Positions 10,380 to 19,269 of a stretch of DNA of 64,000 bases are shown one piece after another. The notes under the pieces are model-generated. The model was not told the DNA's origin. It made no database searches and saw nothing but the letters and a program-made list of their open reading frames with translations. Origin of the DNA: Symsagittifera roscoffensis (Eukaryota > Xenacoelomorpha > Acoela > Convolutidae); assembly GCF_963678635.1 (NCBI RefSeq), contig NC_087063.1, forward strand, positions 62,349,850 through 62,413,849, in the 5' to 3' direction. Every line of letters begins with the position of its first letter. Within the stretch, counting starts at the first letter, position 1. The position numbers and the translations under genes were made by a program.

Positions 10380-13293
10380 AGAAAGTCCAGATGATGATGA
10401 AATCTTTCCTTTTATAGTAGATGCAACCACTGATAGAGGACAGCATATATTTTGCAAAAATTTACTATTAAATTTATTTGAACCCGGAATCAGTCCATGT
10501 AAAACAGAGTTCCCAGATGTAAAAATCAAAAGACAAATCATAGACCACTACTTAAAAGATATATGCAACATAACACAACAGTATGGAATCTACTCCATAG
10601 AATTCACCTCACCAAACCATAATAATAGACAATATACAATTCAAACAGACGATCTTGATTTAGAATTTTCAAAAGTTTTTTCAGAATATATAAAAAGCAT
10701 CCAATATCATAACTCACAAAGAGCAAACTCCATATTCACCAATGAAGTTTTCGCAATAATATATAGTTATATTTCGATATTAGAAAACGAAATCCCAATA
10801 ACAAATGTCTCACCGACAGAAACATCTAAACATTTAAGAGTACGACATGAAATCACACTACTCTCTAGTTATTTAAACATCATTAAAGAAAATTTCACGA
10901 AAGACGACGTTTCACAACATACAAAACACGATCTACAAAAAATTTTGGCATGGTTCATAATAGATTATTTCACACACAATATTGATTTAATTGCACAAGC
11001 AAGAAAAAATTTTAGACCCCAAAACTCGAACGATGATACCGCTATCACAGAACAATCAGATTATGTTTGGGACCCCGAATGGTCTCATCCCGCATTTATA
11101 AGCTTCCCACAATCAATCTCAAGTCAAGCAATAAGTACGATATCTTACATAAGAGATTATGTAAAAGTAATACCATTAACCATTGATGCAACACCATTAA
11201 ACTATAATACATTTTTGACCGATACACAGAATAATAGTTTAAACTCTACAGTTATACACAATGAAAACCTCAATGGAACTAGGAATCTTACTGAACAAGA
11301 TATCCAGACACCATCACACTTCATAAATGAAGAAATTGTACACACAACAACTACACAACAAAGTATTTCACCAATACGCCCAAATTTAACAACACCAAGA
11401 AATACAAATCCTTCACAAACACAAGTAACCTTACAATCAACCGTTAAACCTTCGGTTGCTCCTAAATATTCACATATGGATTACCAAACATACAGACCCA
11501 TGACAATACCATCAAAAACACGCAAAACATTCACTAGAAACAACTTTGCAGACCATAATTATAATTATACACATCCATCAAAAACATATAACCAACCACA
11601 AAGAAATTTTAACCAATATACAAGATCTCGAAATTGGGATAACCCAATGACCCAACCTAATTCAATAAATTTCCAAACAAATCCTCCACAGGATCACAGT
11701 GAAAATTACCCATTTTTTCAACAAAATAAAAATAAAAAACAGACATCTTATCAAATGGATTATTTATCCTCAGATGATGATTTCTTACAACCAGATATAT
11801 TTGCACCAAATACTCAAGAATATCGTAGACAAGGAATACAGAGAACACGTACAAATCATAGAAATTTTTCTCCACAACCAATAGATGCACAACATCAACA
11901 ACCAATTCAACAACAAAATCTAATTAATACACAATCTTTTCAACCAATTCAACAACAAAATCCAATGACTGCACACTCGTATCAAGCATCACAAATGCAA
12001 AATGAAATACCACTCCCATATTATCTCCAACAACATGAAATAACAAGAAACCAACTTTCAAATTTTTCTCAAATGCCAAATGCAGCAGAATCATTACAAA
12101 TGACAATGAATCCATACCTTATGGGTGGATCATCAATAACATCAAACAAACCTTTAATGGTTTTCACAGGAACAGACCCTGAATACTCTGTAGAAGATTA
12201 TTTAAATGCAGTAACAGCAAACCTGATTTTAAATATTGGACCTGAACCAATTAATACGCCACTACATCAAAATTGGATACATCGACGCACAGCGTTAATA
12301 CAAACAACCTTAGATGGCGCAGCCCAAAAATGGTTTTCAGTACTACCTCTAGAAATAAAATCAAACTGGAAAAGGTTTACACAGGAATTTTCAAACATGT
12401 TTGACTCCGAAAGAAACAAACAACAACAAAGAGTTTTATGTAATGAAATTCGCAGATTACCAAACGAAACCATCAAGCAAATAGCAGTACGAATCGAAAC
12501 ACTAGTTCGAAAAGCATATTCATTAAATACACACGACTATAAAAACACAAAGATGACAGAAATCTTAATGATGACCTTAACACCACAATTAAGGAAAATA
12601 GCAATAAAAAAGAGAGCATCCCATCCTTCTTCAATTCGAGAACCCGATTTAGATTTTCGAAAACTAGTAGACAAATTAGAACAAGCAGAAATCACGATGA
12701 AACTAGAAGAAACGGAAAATCTGAAATTACAATACGTTAACAGAATTGAAACGACTCCCACTAATATTAATAATATACAGGAATCAGAGACAGACCTCGT
12801 TGAAAAAATCACTGAAATACTCAATATTTACGAAAAGAACCCAAACTTTAAAGGCAAACCATCTTTCAAAAAATGGTGTAATTATTGCCGACGATACGGA
12901 CATAGTATTTCCGAATGTAGACAAAAACAGCAAGACAATCAAAATAAACCTCAAAAATATAAAGAACCAAATAAATCATTCTATCAATACATGAAAAAAG
13001 ATCAAAATCTACCGAACAAAACAGTCTACAGCAACAACAGTTCAGGAAAACCACTCCCGAACAATACAAATTATACAAGAAATCAATCACCATATAACTC
13101 AAGTTATAGAGGAAGATCACCAGAACGAAGAAACACGCATAATTCATCACAAAATCACTACAATAGACCAAATAGTCGAAATAACTACTCCAGATCACAT
13201 TCAAATACACAACGATTTGTTTCTAGATCTAATTCCCAATCAAGAAATAACTACTATCCAAACAACCAATACACGAAAAAGCTTATCGCGTAA
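10354..13293 (+). CDS. gag: Gag polyprotein (copy 1)
   Basis: Structural protein of 979 aa, large for a Ty3/Gypsy Gag. The N-terminal half (1-590) is Gln/Asn/Ser/Pro-rich with repeated QPIQQQN blocks around residues 508-545. Residues about 595-800 hold the retrotransposon Gag core: FTGTDPEYSVEDYLNAVTAN, then LDGAAQKWFSVLPLEIKSNW and FTQEFSNMFD. A CCHC zinc knuckle (CNYCRRYGHSISEC, C-x2-C-x4-H-x4-C) sits at about 842-855. The tail is rich in Asn, Arg and Ser (RGRSPERR, NSRNNYSRSHS), fitting RNA binding. The start at 10354 is the first ATG of the frame. The stop overlaps the open pol frame by about 40 nt in the -1 register, although that junction may be a product of the protease deletion. Confidence 0.93.
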   Translation: MSSTHTPGEESPDDDEIFPFIVDATTDRGQHIFCKNLLLNLFEPGISPCKTEFPDVKIKRQIIDHYLKDICNITQQYGIYSIEFTSPNHNNRQYTIQTDDLDLEFSKVFSEYIKSIQYHNSQRANSIFTNEVFAIIYSYISILENEIPITNVSPTETSKHLRVRHEITLLSSYLNIIKENFTKDDVSQHTKHDLQKILAWFIIDYFTHNIDLIAQARKNFRPQNSNDDTAITEQSDYVWDPEWSHPAFISFPQSISSQAISTISYIRDYVKVIPLTIDATPLNYNTFLTDTQNNSLNSTVIHNENLNGTRNLTEQDIQTPSHFINEEIVHTTTTQQSISPIRPNLTTPRNTNPSQTQVTLQSTVKPSVAPKYSHMDYQTYRPMTIPSKTRKTFTRNNFADHNYNYTHPSKTYNQPQRNFNQYTRSRNWDNPMTQPNSINFQTNPPQDHSENYPFFQQNKNKKQTSYQMDYLSSDDDFLQPDIFAPNTQEYRRQGIQRTRTNHRNFSPQPIDAQHQQPIQQQNLINTQSFQPIQQQNPMTAHSYQASQMQNEIPLPYYLQQHEITRNQLSNFSQMPNAAESLQMTMNPYLMGGSSITSNKPLMVFTGTDPEYSVEDYLNAVTANLILNIGPEPINTPLHQNWIHRRTALIQTTLDGAAQKWFSVLPLEIKSNWKRFTQEFSNMFDSERNKQQQRVLCNEIRRLPNETIKQIAVRIETLVRKAYSLNTHDYKNTKMTEILMMTLTPQLRKIAIKKRASHPSSIREPDLDFRKLVDKLEQAEITMKLEETENLKLQYVNRIETTPTNINNIQESETDLVEKITEILNIYEKNPNFKGKPSFKKWCNYCRRYGHSISECRQKQQDNQNKPQKYKEPNKSFYQYMKKDQNLPNKTVYSNNSSGKPLPNNTNYTRNQSPYNSSYRGRSPERRNTHNSSQNHYNRPNSRNNYSRSHSNTQRFVSRSNSQSRNNYYPNNQYTKKLIA

Positions 13294-14828
13294 ATAATAT
13301 ACTCCAATTACTAGATATTTGCCAATCTACAATTCTTAATGAAGAATTATCTATAAATAATATAATAAGTAACGAAAACAGAAATACGGATTATTTCACA
13401 AAAACTCCATATTTCAAACCTACATTCAACATAAGTACCTACACAGAGGACCAACAGAAATTTTTAACAATGTTTAATTTCCAACATTCACAAATAACAC
13501 AAGACGAATTCGAAAAGTTAGCCAAACAGCTAATTAAATATTCATCAGTCTATGCAACATCAAAATTCGATGTTGGAAAAATCAGTTCATCACTACATCT
13601 CCCGTTAAAACCAGACGCAGTTTTCAAAAAACAGAGAGCAAGTAAAGTACCAATTCACTTACATGATAAAGTGAACAGATTAATCGATATTTTAGAACAA
13701 TACAACATTATATCACCAGTTAATAAAGAAGAACAACCAAAAGGGAACACATTTATCAACCCCGTTATCATTCTAGCTAAAGGAGAATCATTAAAAATCG
13801 TTCTCGATGCTAGATACCTCAATTCACTTATAGATGAATCAAAATGTAATTGGCCCATTGAACCAATACAAGTTATTTTAACAAAAATAAACGGCAAATA
13901 CTTTACAACCGCCGATATGAATAGTGCATACAATCAAATGCCACTAGATGAACAATCACGACGTTTAACACAATTTGTTATCGGAAACCAACAATATGAA
14001 TTCAACCGCTTATTCTATGGAATATCCATAGGACCAGCAGCATTTTCAGCTTTTATGAGCAAAATTTTTAGACCACTAATACTCAAGAAAAACGCAATCA
14101 CCTATTTAGACGATGTTTTTATGCAATCACAAACAAAAGACGAGATGTTCAATGTTTTAGAAAAATATCACCAAATACTTCAGAACGAAAATCTGAAGGC
14201 CGCCCCCGATAAATCACACTTCTTTTTGACAAGAGTTAAATTCTTAGGACATAATATAGAAAAAAAAACAATCACTCCATTGAAATCACGCATTGACGCT
14301 ATTCAAAAACTTCAACCACCAACAAATAAAAAGAAAATCCAAGAATTTCTTGGAATGTTAAACTTTTTAAGTAAATATGTTTATAAAATGCAATTATATC
14401 TACGACCATTTTATAACATCCTTAGACAACAAAATAATTTTGAATGGAACACAGAACATCAAACACGATTTGAAGAAATAAAGAAACTTTTAACTGAACA
14501 AATTTCAAACACAATTCCAGATTCAAATCAACCATTTTATGCAATGTGCGATGCTTCGAACTTTGGCATCGGTGCAGCACTATTACAATCACATAATGGT
14601 ACAAATAAAATGAACCTCATATCAGCAAATTCTCGATTATTCACTCAAGCAGAGCTACGACTCTCAACTCTAATGAGAGAATGTACAGCCATAATATATA
14701 CACTGACAGAATATGAATTTCTGATACTTGGATCAAAACATCCAACAGTTCTATTCACAGACCATAAACCAATCATCTTTTTACACAAAAATCTAACCCA
14801 AACCACCGAGTTTACAGATTTCAACTAA
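13251..14828 (+). CDS. pol: Pol: reverse transcriptase and RNase H (copy 1)
   Basis: The frame is open from 13251 (first ATG 13470). Residues before that ATG (EKAYRVNNILQLLDICQS) match copy 2 and look like the linker that follows protease in Ty3/Gypsy Pol, so translation probably enters from upstream. Counting from 13470, RT motifs are: FTTADMNSAYNQMPL (catalytic Asp about 148), FYGISIGPAAFSAFM, and YLDDVF (about 211, two catalytic Asp), then FLGHNI and LGMLNFLSKY. RNase H follows with YAMCDASNFGIGAALLQ (about 358), RECTAI and FTDHKPI. No aspartic protease DTG/DSG motif exists in or before this ORF. It ends at 14828, just before the RNase H C terminus, which continues in another frame. Confidence 0.93.
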   Translation, partial: LLSKQPIHEKAYRVNNILQLLDICQSTILNEELSINNIISNENRNTDYFTKTPYFKPTFNISTYTEDQQKFLTMFNFQHSQITQDEFEKLAKQLIKYSSVYATSKFDVGKISSSLHLPLKPDAVFKKQRASKVPIHLHDKVNRLIDILEQYNIISPVNKEEQPKGNTFINPVIILAKGESLKIVLDARYLNSLIDESKCNWPIEPIQVILTKINGKYFTTADMNSAYNQMPLDEQSRRLTQFVIGNQQYEFNRLFYGISIGPAAFSAFMSKIFRPLILKKNAITYLDDVFMQSQTKDEMFNVLEKYHQILQNENLKAAPDKSHFFLTRVKFLGHNIEKKTITPLKSRIDAIQKLQPPTNKKKIQEFLGMLNFLSKYVYKMQLYLRPFYNILRQQNNFEWNTEHQTRFEEIKKLLTEQISNTIPDSNQPFYAMCDASNFGIGAALLQSHNGTNKMNLISANSRLFTQAELRLSTLMRECTAIIYTLTEYEFLILGSKHPTVLFTDHKPIIFLHKNLTQTTEFTDFN

Positions 14829-14833
14829 TTCTA

Positions 14834-17113
14834 ATGAAATTTCCAAACTTACATATAGTTTGGACTGCAGGAAAAAATCTTGCATTACCAGACACCTTAA
14901 GTCGAAATACACCACCTGAATTACTTACACGAAAAACAACAGTTGAAATACCCAAAAACATAAAATTCTACCTTGCAGAAAACGAAACATCACCCCGATT
15001 GGAATGCAAATATGCAGTAAAAACTGATATTGAACAATCACAAATAAATAGTTTACAACATTTCCCACTTTATTTAGATTGTCAAAATAATCATTATGAA
15101 GTTGATCTACTTGGAACATCAACTTTCAAACCAATCCCATATTCTCAATGGATAAAAAATAACACCCAACAAAAACGAACAAAACAACACCCACCTAAGA
15201 AAGACCATTTTCCACTAATTGAAAAAGAAAATTTAACTGATAAAATAAATTTATCAGGACCACAAACAAATGATTCAAAATACACAATAAATCAAGTTTT
15301 TGACCTCCACGACCCACTTGATACAATACCCTTATCTAAATTCGAAATTGAAAACATTTTTCTCCCTCCAACAGAAACGATTACAATTTCAACACTGAAA
15401 CAATATCAAAATCTTGACCCGATAATTAGACAACTAAAATCATGGCACAAATATAAAACTAAACCTGTCAAGGCAGATTCAACCATTCTAGGAAACAAAA
15501 CACTCCTCCGATACTTTCGCAAATTTAACAACACAACAATTAACGAAAATACAGACCTTTTAGAGTATAACCTGAATGAATCTACAGTTCCCTGTCTCCC
15601 TTTAAGTATGATTCTTATAGCTTTTAATATTTCACATACACAAAATATTAAAGGACACTCTGGATCAGAAAAAACATATTCAAATTTTATACAAAATTTT
15701 TACTTCCCAAATGCACCAATTTGGATAAAAGTACTATGCAATGACTGTATAGTATGTCAACTAAATAAACCTTACCCAAATCAAAAACAAATAGCACAAA
15801 AACAAGATTTTAAAGGACAAAGCTTGTACTTTAACCATCGTATCTCATTTGATACCAAAGGACCAATTTCACCCTCATCCGAAGGAAACTCCTACATTAT
15901 GGTAATTGTTGACGCATTTACACATTATGTAGCACTTAACCCAGTACCACATTGTAACGCTTATTACGCTTACACAACACTCTATGAACACTGGATAGCA
16001 AAATTCGGACTACCAGAAATTTTAGTTACAGACAACGGTACAGAATTCATAAATAATGAAATTATCACACTATGTCATTTATATAACATTAAACACAAAC
16101 CACGTACATCTCATGCACCTTGGACAAACGGCTTAGTCGAAGGTATGAACCGTTCATTACAAGAATATCTTAGATGTATCATCAACGGAAATGATACAAA
16201 ATATACCGAATGGTCAGCAGATGTAAAATTATTTCCCTTAGCGTATAATTCACAAATTACGACAACTTTAGGAATGTCACCATACGAAATGGTTTTTAAC
16301 CAAAAGCCACGCAAACCAATAATGTTTACAGCAAATTCTCATAAAAACGCACAAGGTTATTGTCAACCAAATAAAGACTCAATTTGTTATAACCTACCTT
16401 TACATACACACGATGAAGATCATTTTCATCACCCACAAATTCTTAAACTAGCCTCCGGTACACACACCGAATGGATTCTAAATAGAGATAAAAAACACAA
16501 TGAAATTTATCAAAAAATAACAAAAAAGTTATTACAAAGACAAAACATTAATGAACAAATCAATTCACGTTTTACACCAGCCTCCGAATTAAAAATTGGA
16601 ACATTTGTTTTAATACCTAATTTTAATACTCAAAAAGGAATTTCTAAAAAATTACAACCCCTTCGAAAAGGACCATACCAAATAATTGCAAAACCCACTG
16701 ATGTCACATATAAAATTACCGACTCAAACAAAAAAGAAATCGTTCAACATCGAAACAACCTATTACCTTATTACCCAAAAGAATACGCACTCCGCGATTT
16801 AACTCAATTATATTCTTTCACAGGATTAAAAATCATTCAAAATGAACCACATCTGAAAAACACAGAACAAAATGATAACCCCACCGAAAATCAAAACACA
16901 AAACCAACCGCCACCAAAAACAATACACAAAACCATAAAGAATCCCCAAAACAAAGAAAAAATAGAAAAATGACCGAACAAATAATACCCCAAGAACAAA
17001 TCGACAAATCAGAAAATAGAAAAACAACAAGACTCCGAAATCAACCACGTAAAAACTATAAAATATTCATCCCCCAATCTAAAATTTTAAAGAAAGTGGA
17101 ATTTCAAAAGTAA
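14834..17113 (+). CDS. pol: Pol: RNase H tail and integrase (copy 1)
   Basis: A 759-codon frame. It begins with the end of RNase H (WTAGKNLALPDTLSRN). The integrase has an HHCC zinc domain (SHTQNIKGH at about 266-274, CNDCIVC at about 302-308), then the DDE core: FDTKGP (about 339), TDNGTEF (about 399) and GLVEGMN, with exactly 35 residues between the second Asp and the Glu. A GPY/F module (LRKGPYQIIAKPTDVTYKI) lies near 612, the hallmark of Ty3/Gypsy and retroviral-type integrases. The C-terminal tail is Asn/Lys-rich with RKTTRLRNQPRKNYK. It follows the RT frame by 5 nt in a different register, so it is read either by frameshift or, more likely, is separated by a small indel. Confidence 0.93.
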   Translation: MKFPNLHIVWTAGKNLALPDTLSRNTPPELLTRKTTVEIPKNIKFYLAENETSPRLECKYAVKTDIEQSQINSLQHFPLYLDCQNNHYEVDLLGTSTFKPIPYSQWIKNNTQQKRTKQHPPKKDHFPLIEKENLTDKINLSGPQTNDSKYTINQVFDLHDPLDTIPLSKFEIENIFLPPTETITISTLKQYQNLDPIIRQLKSWHKYKTKPVKADSTILGNKTLLRYFRKFNNTTINENTDLLEYNLNESTVPCLPLSMILIAFNISHTQNIKGHSGSEKTYSNFIQNFYFPNAPIWIKVLCNDCIVCQLNKPYPNQKQIAQKQDFKGQSLYFNHRISFDTKGPISPSSEGNSYIMVIVDAFTHYVALNPVPHCNAYYAYTTLYEHWIAKFGLPEILVTDNGTEFINNEIITLCHLYNIKHKPRTSHAPWTNGLVEGMNRSLQEYLRCIINGNDTKYTEWSADVKLFPLAYNSQITTTLGMSPYEMVFNQKPRKPIMFTANSHKNAQGYCQPNKDSICYNLPLHTHDEDHFHHPQILKLASGTHTEWILNRDKKHNEIYQKITKKLLQRQNINEQINSRFTPASELKIGTFVLIPNFNTQKGISKKLQPLRKGPYQIIAKPTDVTYKITDSNKKEIVQHRNNLLPYYPKEYALRDLTQLYSFTGLKIIQNEPHLKNTEQNDNPTENQNTKPTATKNNTQNHKESPKQRKNRKMTEQIIPQEQIDKSENRKTTRLRNQPRKNYKIFIPQSKILKKVEFQK

Positions 17114-17711
17114 TTTTAACATTATACTTCACAACCTTGAAACCTCCGAAACATATTTCATTTACATTTTTCAAAATAACATGCTGACAAGTACGCAATA
17201 ATTCTAGTTCAAAATAGACCAATAGGATTCATCCAATCCGTCACTTTCTCTAACTCAAACTAAGACCAATTAGACGAATCATATAGAACTCCAGGCACAT
17301 CTATAACTATAACTTTACGACCTCCAGGTCAAAAATAAGCAAACCACTCCAACTTGACAACTAAAATAAATATCACCATAATACCGTACCCCTCCCTTAT
17401 CTAATAACCCAAAGATCAACAATATTTCCCCAACTCAGACCACGAATACCCCCAAAACAAATTTGTTAACTTAGCCTAAAGTAACAAAATGAACATTTTA
17501 ATTAGCCTAAAGTATAAAAATCTCACCATACCCCGGATCATTTGACAAACAAAAATAAAGAAAAAGACGACCTCCCAATCACCATGAAAATTGCCCCCAA
17601 CAATTTTTTACAAAACTCAACCCACTTGTCAAAAAACTAATAAATAATCCGACCACACTAGAAAATCGCCTCGAACAGCAAAAAATATTCGACCAAGAGA
17701 TCATTTCTTAA
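17114..17711 (+). other. Spacer between pol and accessory ORFs
   Basis: About 600 bp without ORFs. The stretch from about 17325 (GACCTCCAGGTCA...AATAAGCA) is conserved in copy 2 near 49664. A 13-mer TTAGCCTAAAGTA occurs twice (about 17470-17515). It is a plausible location for a subgenomic promoter or a splice acceptor for the downstream genes, but I see no decisive signal. Confidence 0.4.
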
Positions 17712-17942
17712 ATGCTCTTCTCTCAATCAGTTACTCAAATACTCATAAATCTTAAACATTTTTTTACAATACTTGAAACCTTTATAATATTTCTTTTTGA
17801 TATACTTGAATCTTTTCTAATAATCCTAATCATTTTTTGTAACATTTTTTTAATTTTCTACACTATTCTCGAACTATTCCTCCAACTTTCCAAAACCCTT
17901 GATTATATCCACAGGTACGATTCATATAACTTGTCTAAATGA
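17712..17942 (+). CDS. Small hydrophobic ORF 1 (copy 1)
   Basis: A 76-codon ORF, MLFSQSVTQILINLKHFFTI at its start, with a long run of Phe/Ile/Leu (residues 20-60) able to form one or two membrane helices. No family recognised. Its stop TGA overlaps the ATG of the next ORF as ATGA (17939-17942). Copy 2 has a recognisable but broken counterpart at about 50320. AT-rich sequence often yields hydrophobic ORFs by chance, so reality rests on conserved position and the overlap. Confidence 0.4.
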   Translation: MLFSQSVTQILINLKHFFTILETFIIFLFDILESFLIILIIFCNIFLIFYTILELFLQLSKTLDYIHRYDSYNLSK

Positions 17943-18127
17943 TACGAAAAATTTTCAGTAGAACTGATATTTTTTTATTGTTTGTAATTTTCATAGCATT
18001 TTTATCATCCCTCATTTTGACAATATGCAAATGTATAAAGAAAGCAATCATCACATTTGCCCTAGCAACAATTTTTCTAATTATTTTTTTGGAAGAATAT
18101 TATAATAAACATAAACCTTTCCACTAA
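17939..18127 (+). CDS. Small hydrophobic ORF 2 (copy 1)
   Basis: A 62-codon ORF, MIRKIFSRTDIFLLFVIFIA, with two predicted membrane segments (about 11-30 and 35-52) divided by a CKCIKKA basic/Cys turn, ending EEYYNKHKPFH. It starts inside the ATGA overlap with the previous ORF. Copy 2 keeps the second segment and the position of the stop (about 50640-50745; TTTGCCCTAGCAA shared) but not the ATG. A small viroporin-like or leader-peptide role would fit; this is inference only. Confidence 0.42.
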   Translation: MIRKIFSRTDIFLLFVIFIAFLSSLILTICKCIKKAIITFALATIFLIIFLEEYYNKHKPFH

Positions 18128-18132
18128 AGTAA

Positions 18133-19269
18133 CAATTCAAAAATCCATCAAAAATTGCTACCCAACAGTCACAGAATCAGTCTTCACCGACATCATCCCA
18201 AGATAACCCAACACCACCTTCAACTACTCAAAATCCTCAAACATCTACACGAATTTCTTTTCAAGACAATCCATACACTTTTGAAGAACGACATGCTCGT
18301 TTATCAGAACCACTAGAACCAGTTCAACGACAAGCACCTCTAAGCGAACCAACATATAACCTATACCCAACACTACCACAAGAACTAAGTAGAATAAGAA
18401 ATCCTAGTCAAAACCAAAATACAGTCGAAATAAATAGACAAATTATACATCCTCGACGAAACAGAAATTTTCAAACTCCCAGAGTTCATTTTGATATACC
18501 TCAATCCCCATCACAAAACACTCCAGAAAACCCCATTGGTATATTACCAGAAACCCCTACGCTTCTTTCACAACGTAGCACCTCAAGCCTACCATCAGAT
18601 TACTTAGGTTCAACACCAACATCTGAACAAATACGTGAAAATCCCTTTAACCCCCCAAACCAGGCATCACGACTACCATATTGGACAACACATTCATTTA
18701 CACAAGGTGAATTAAATTTAGTCAATAATCCAATAGATATTTCTACGAATACAACAACATCCTCATCACTACCAGAAACATTATCACTACCATCAACACC
18801 ATCAATAAGCCAGATTTCACCACCACCTTTTAACTTAAATTTTCCAAATAATCTCGACGCCAGATATCGAGAACAATCATCAATAAATATTCCTTTAAGA
18901 CTAGATTGGAATACATTTACAGCACCTCCACCATTATTTGGACAACATCAAGAAAGTAACCGCCTTCATAACTGGGCACTTAATAGATTACAATATTGCC
19001 AAGATATTCACAACGATATCCGTGATCACAATATTCAAATACTCCAACAAAACAGTTTACAATTAAAGTTTGAAATCACAGTTAAGTTAAATAATATTAC
19101 CCAACATCCCTACCCATTAAATCCACCTAAAATAACAGCTCAATCACTACCACCACCGTTTATAACTACTGAAGTAATATACAAATACGACAGATATACC
19201 AAAAACACAATTGGCTACATTACATTTTATAATCCATACTCAGGATTATCATACACATGTATATTCTAA
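18133..19269 (+). CDS. ATG-less ORF X before env (copy 1)
   Basis: An uninterrupted frame of 378 codons plus stop without a single Met codon. The first two thirds are Pro/Ser/Thr/Gln-rich and probably disordered (RISFQDNPYTFEERHARLSE, HPRRNRNFQTPRVHFDIPQS). The last 120 residues look folded: LDWNTFTAPPPLFGQHQESN, RLHNWALNRLQYCQDIHNDI, LKFEITVKLNNI, EVIYKYDRYTKNTIGYITFY. No family recognised. Its end overlaps the env start by 13 nt (19257-19269). A decayed homologue lies at about 50850-51830 in copy 2, with many of the same blocks (PRVQ, SYTCIF context), so it is an ancestral gene. Translation must start elsewhere, by splicing, frameshift or a non-ATG codon. Confidence 0.65.
   Translation, partial: QFKNPSKIATQQSQNQSSPTSSQDNPTPPSTTQNPQTSTRISFQDNPYTFEERHARLSEPLEPVQRQAPLSEPTYNLYPTLPQELSRIRNPSQNQNTVEINRQIIHPRRNRNFQTPRVHFDIPQSPSQNTPENPIGILPETPTLLSQRSTSSLPSDYLGSTPTSEQIRENPFNPPNQASRLPYWTTHSFTQGELNLVNNPIDISTNTTTSSSLPETLSLPSTPSISQISPPPFNLNFPNNLDARYREQSSINIPLRLDWNTFTAPPPLFGQHQESNRLHNWALNRLQYCQDIHNDIRDHNIQILQQNSLQLKFEITVKLNNITQHPYPLNPPKITAQSLPPPFITTEVIYKYDRYTKNTIGYITFYNPYSGLSYTCIF

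Noticed and set aside
13251-13293. Programmed -1 frameshift site between gag and pol
   Set aside because: The registers fit a -1 shift, but no X XXY YYZ heptamer in the gag frame is present (the run reads G AAA AAG) and the junction looks like the scar of the protease deletion.
17914-18170. Splice from small ORF 1 (CAG|GTACGA at 17915) into ORF X (acceptor near 18170)
   Set aside because: The phases do not match at the acceptors I can see, so this junction would not produce a continuous frame.
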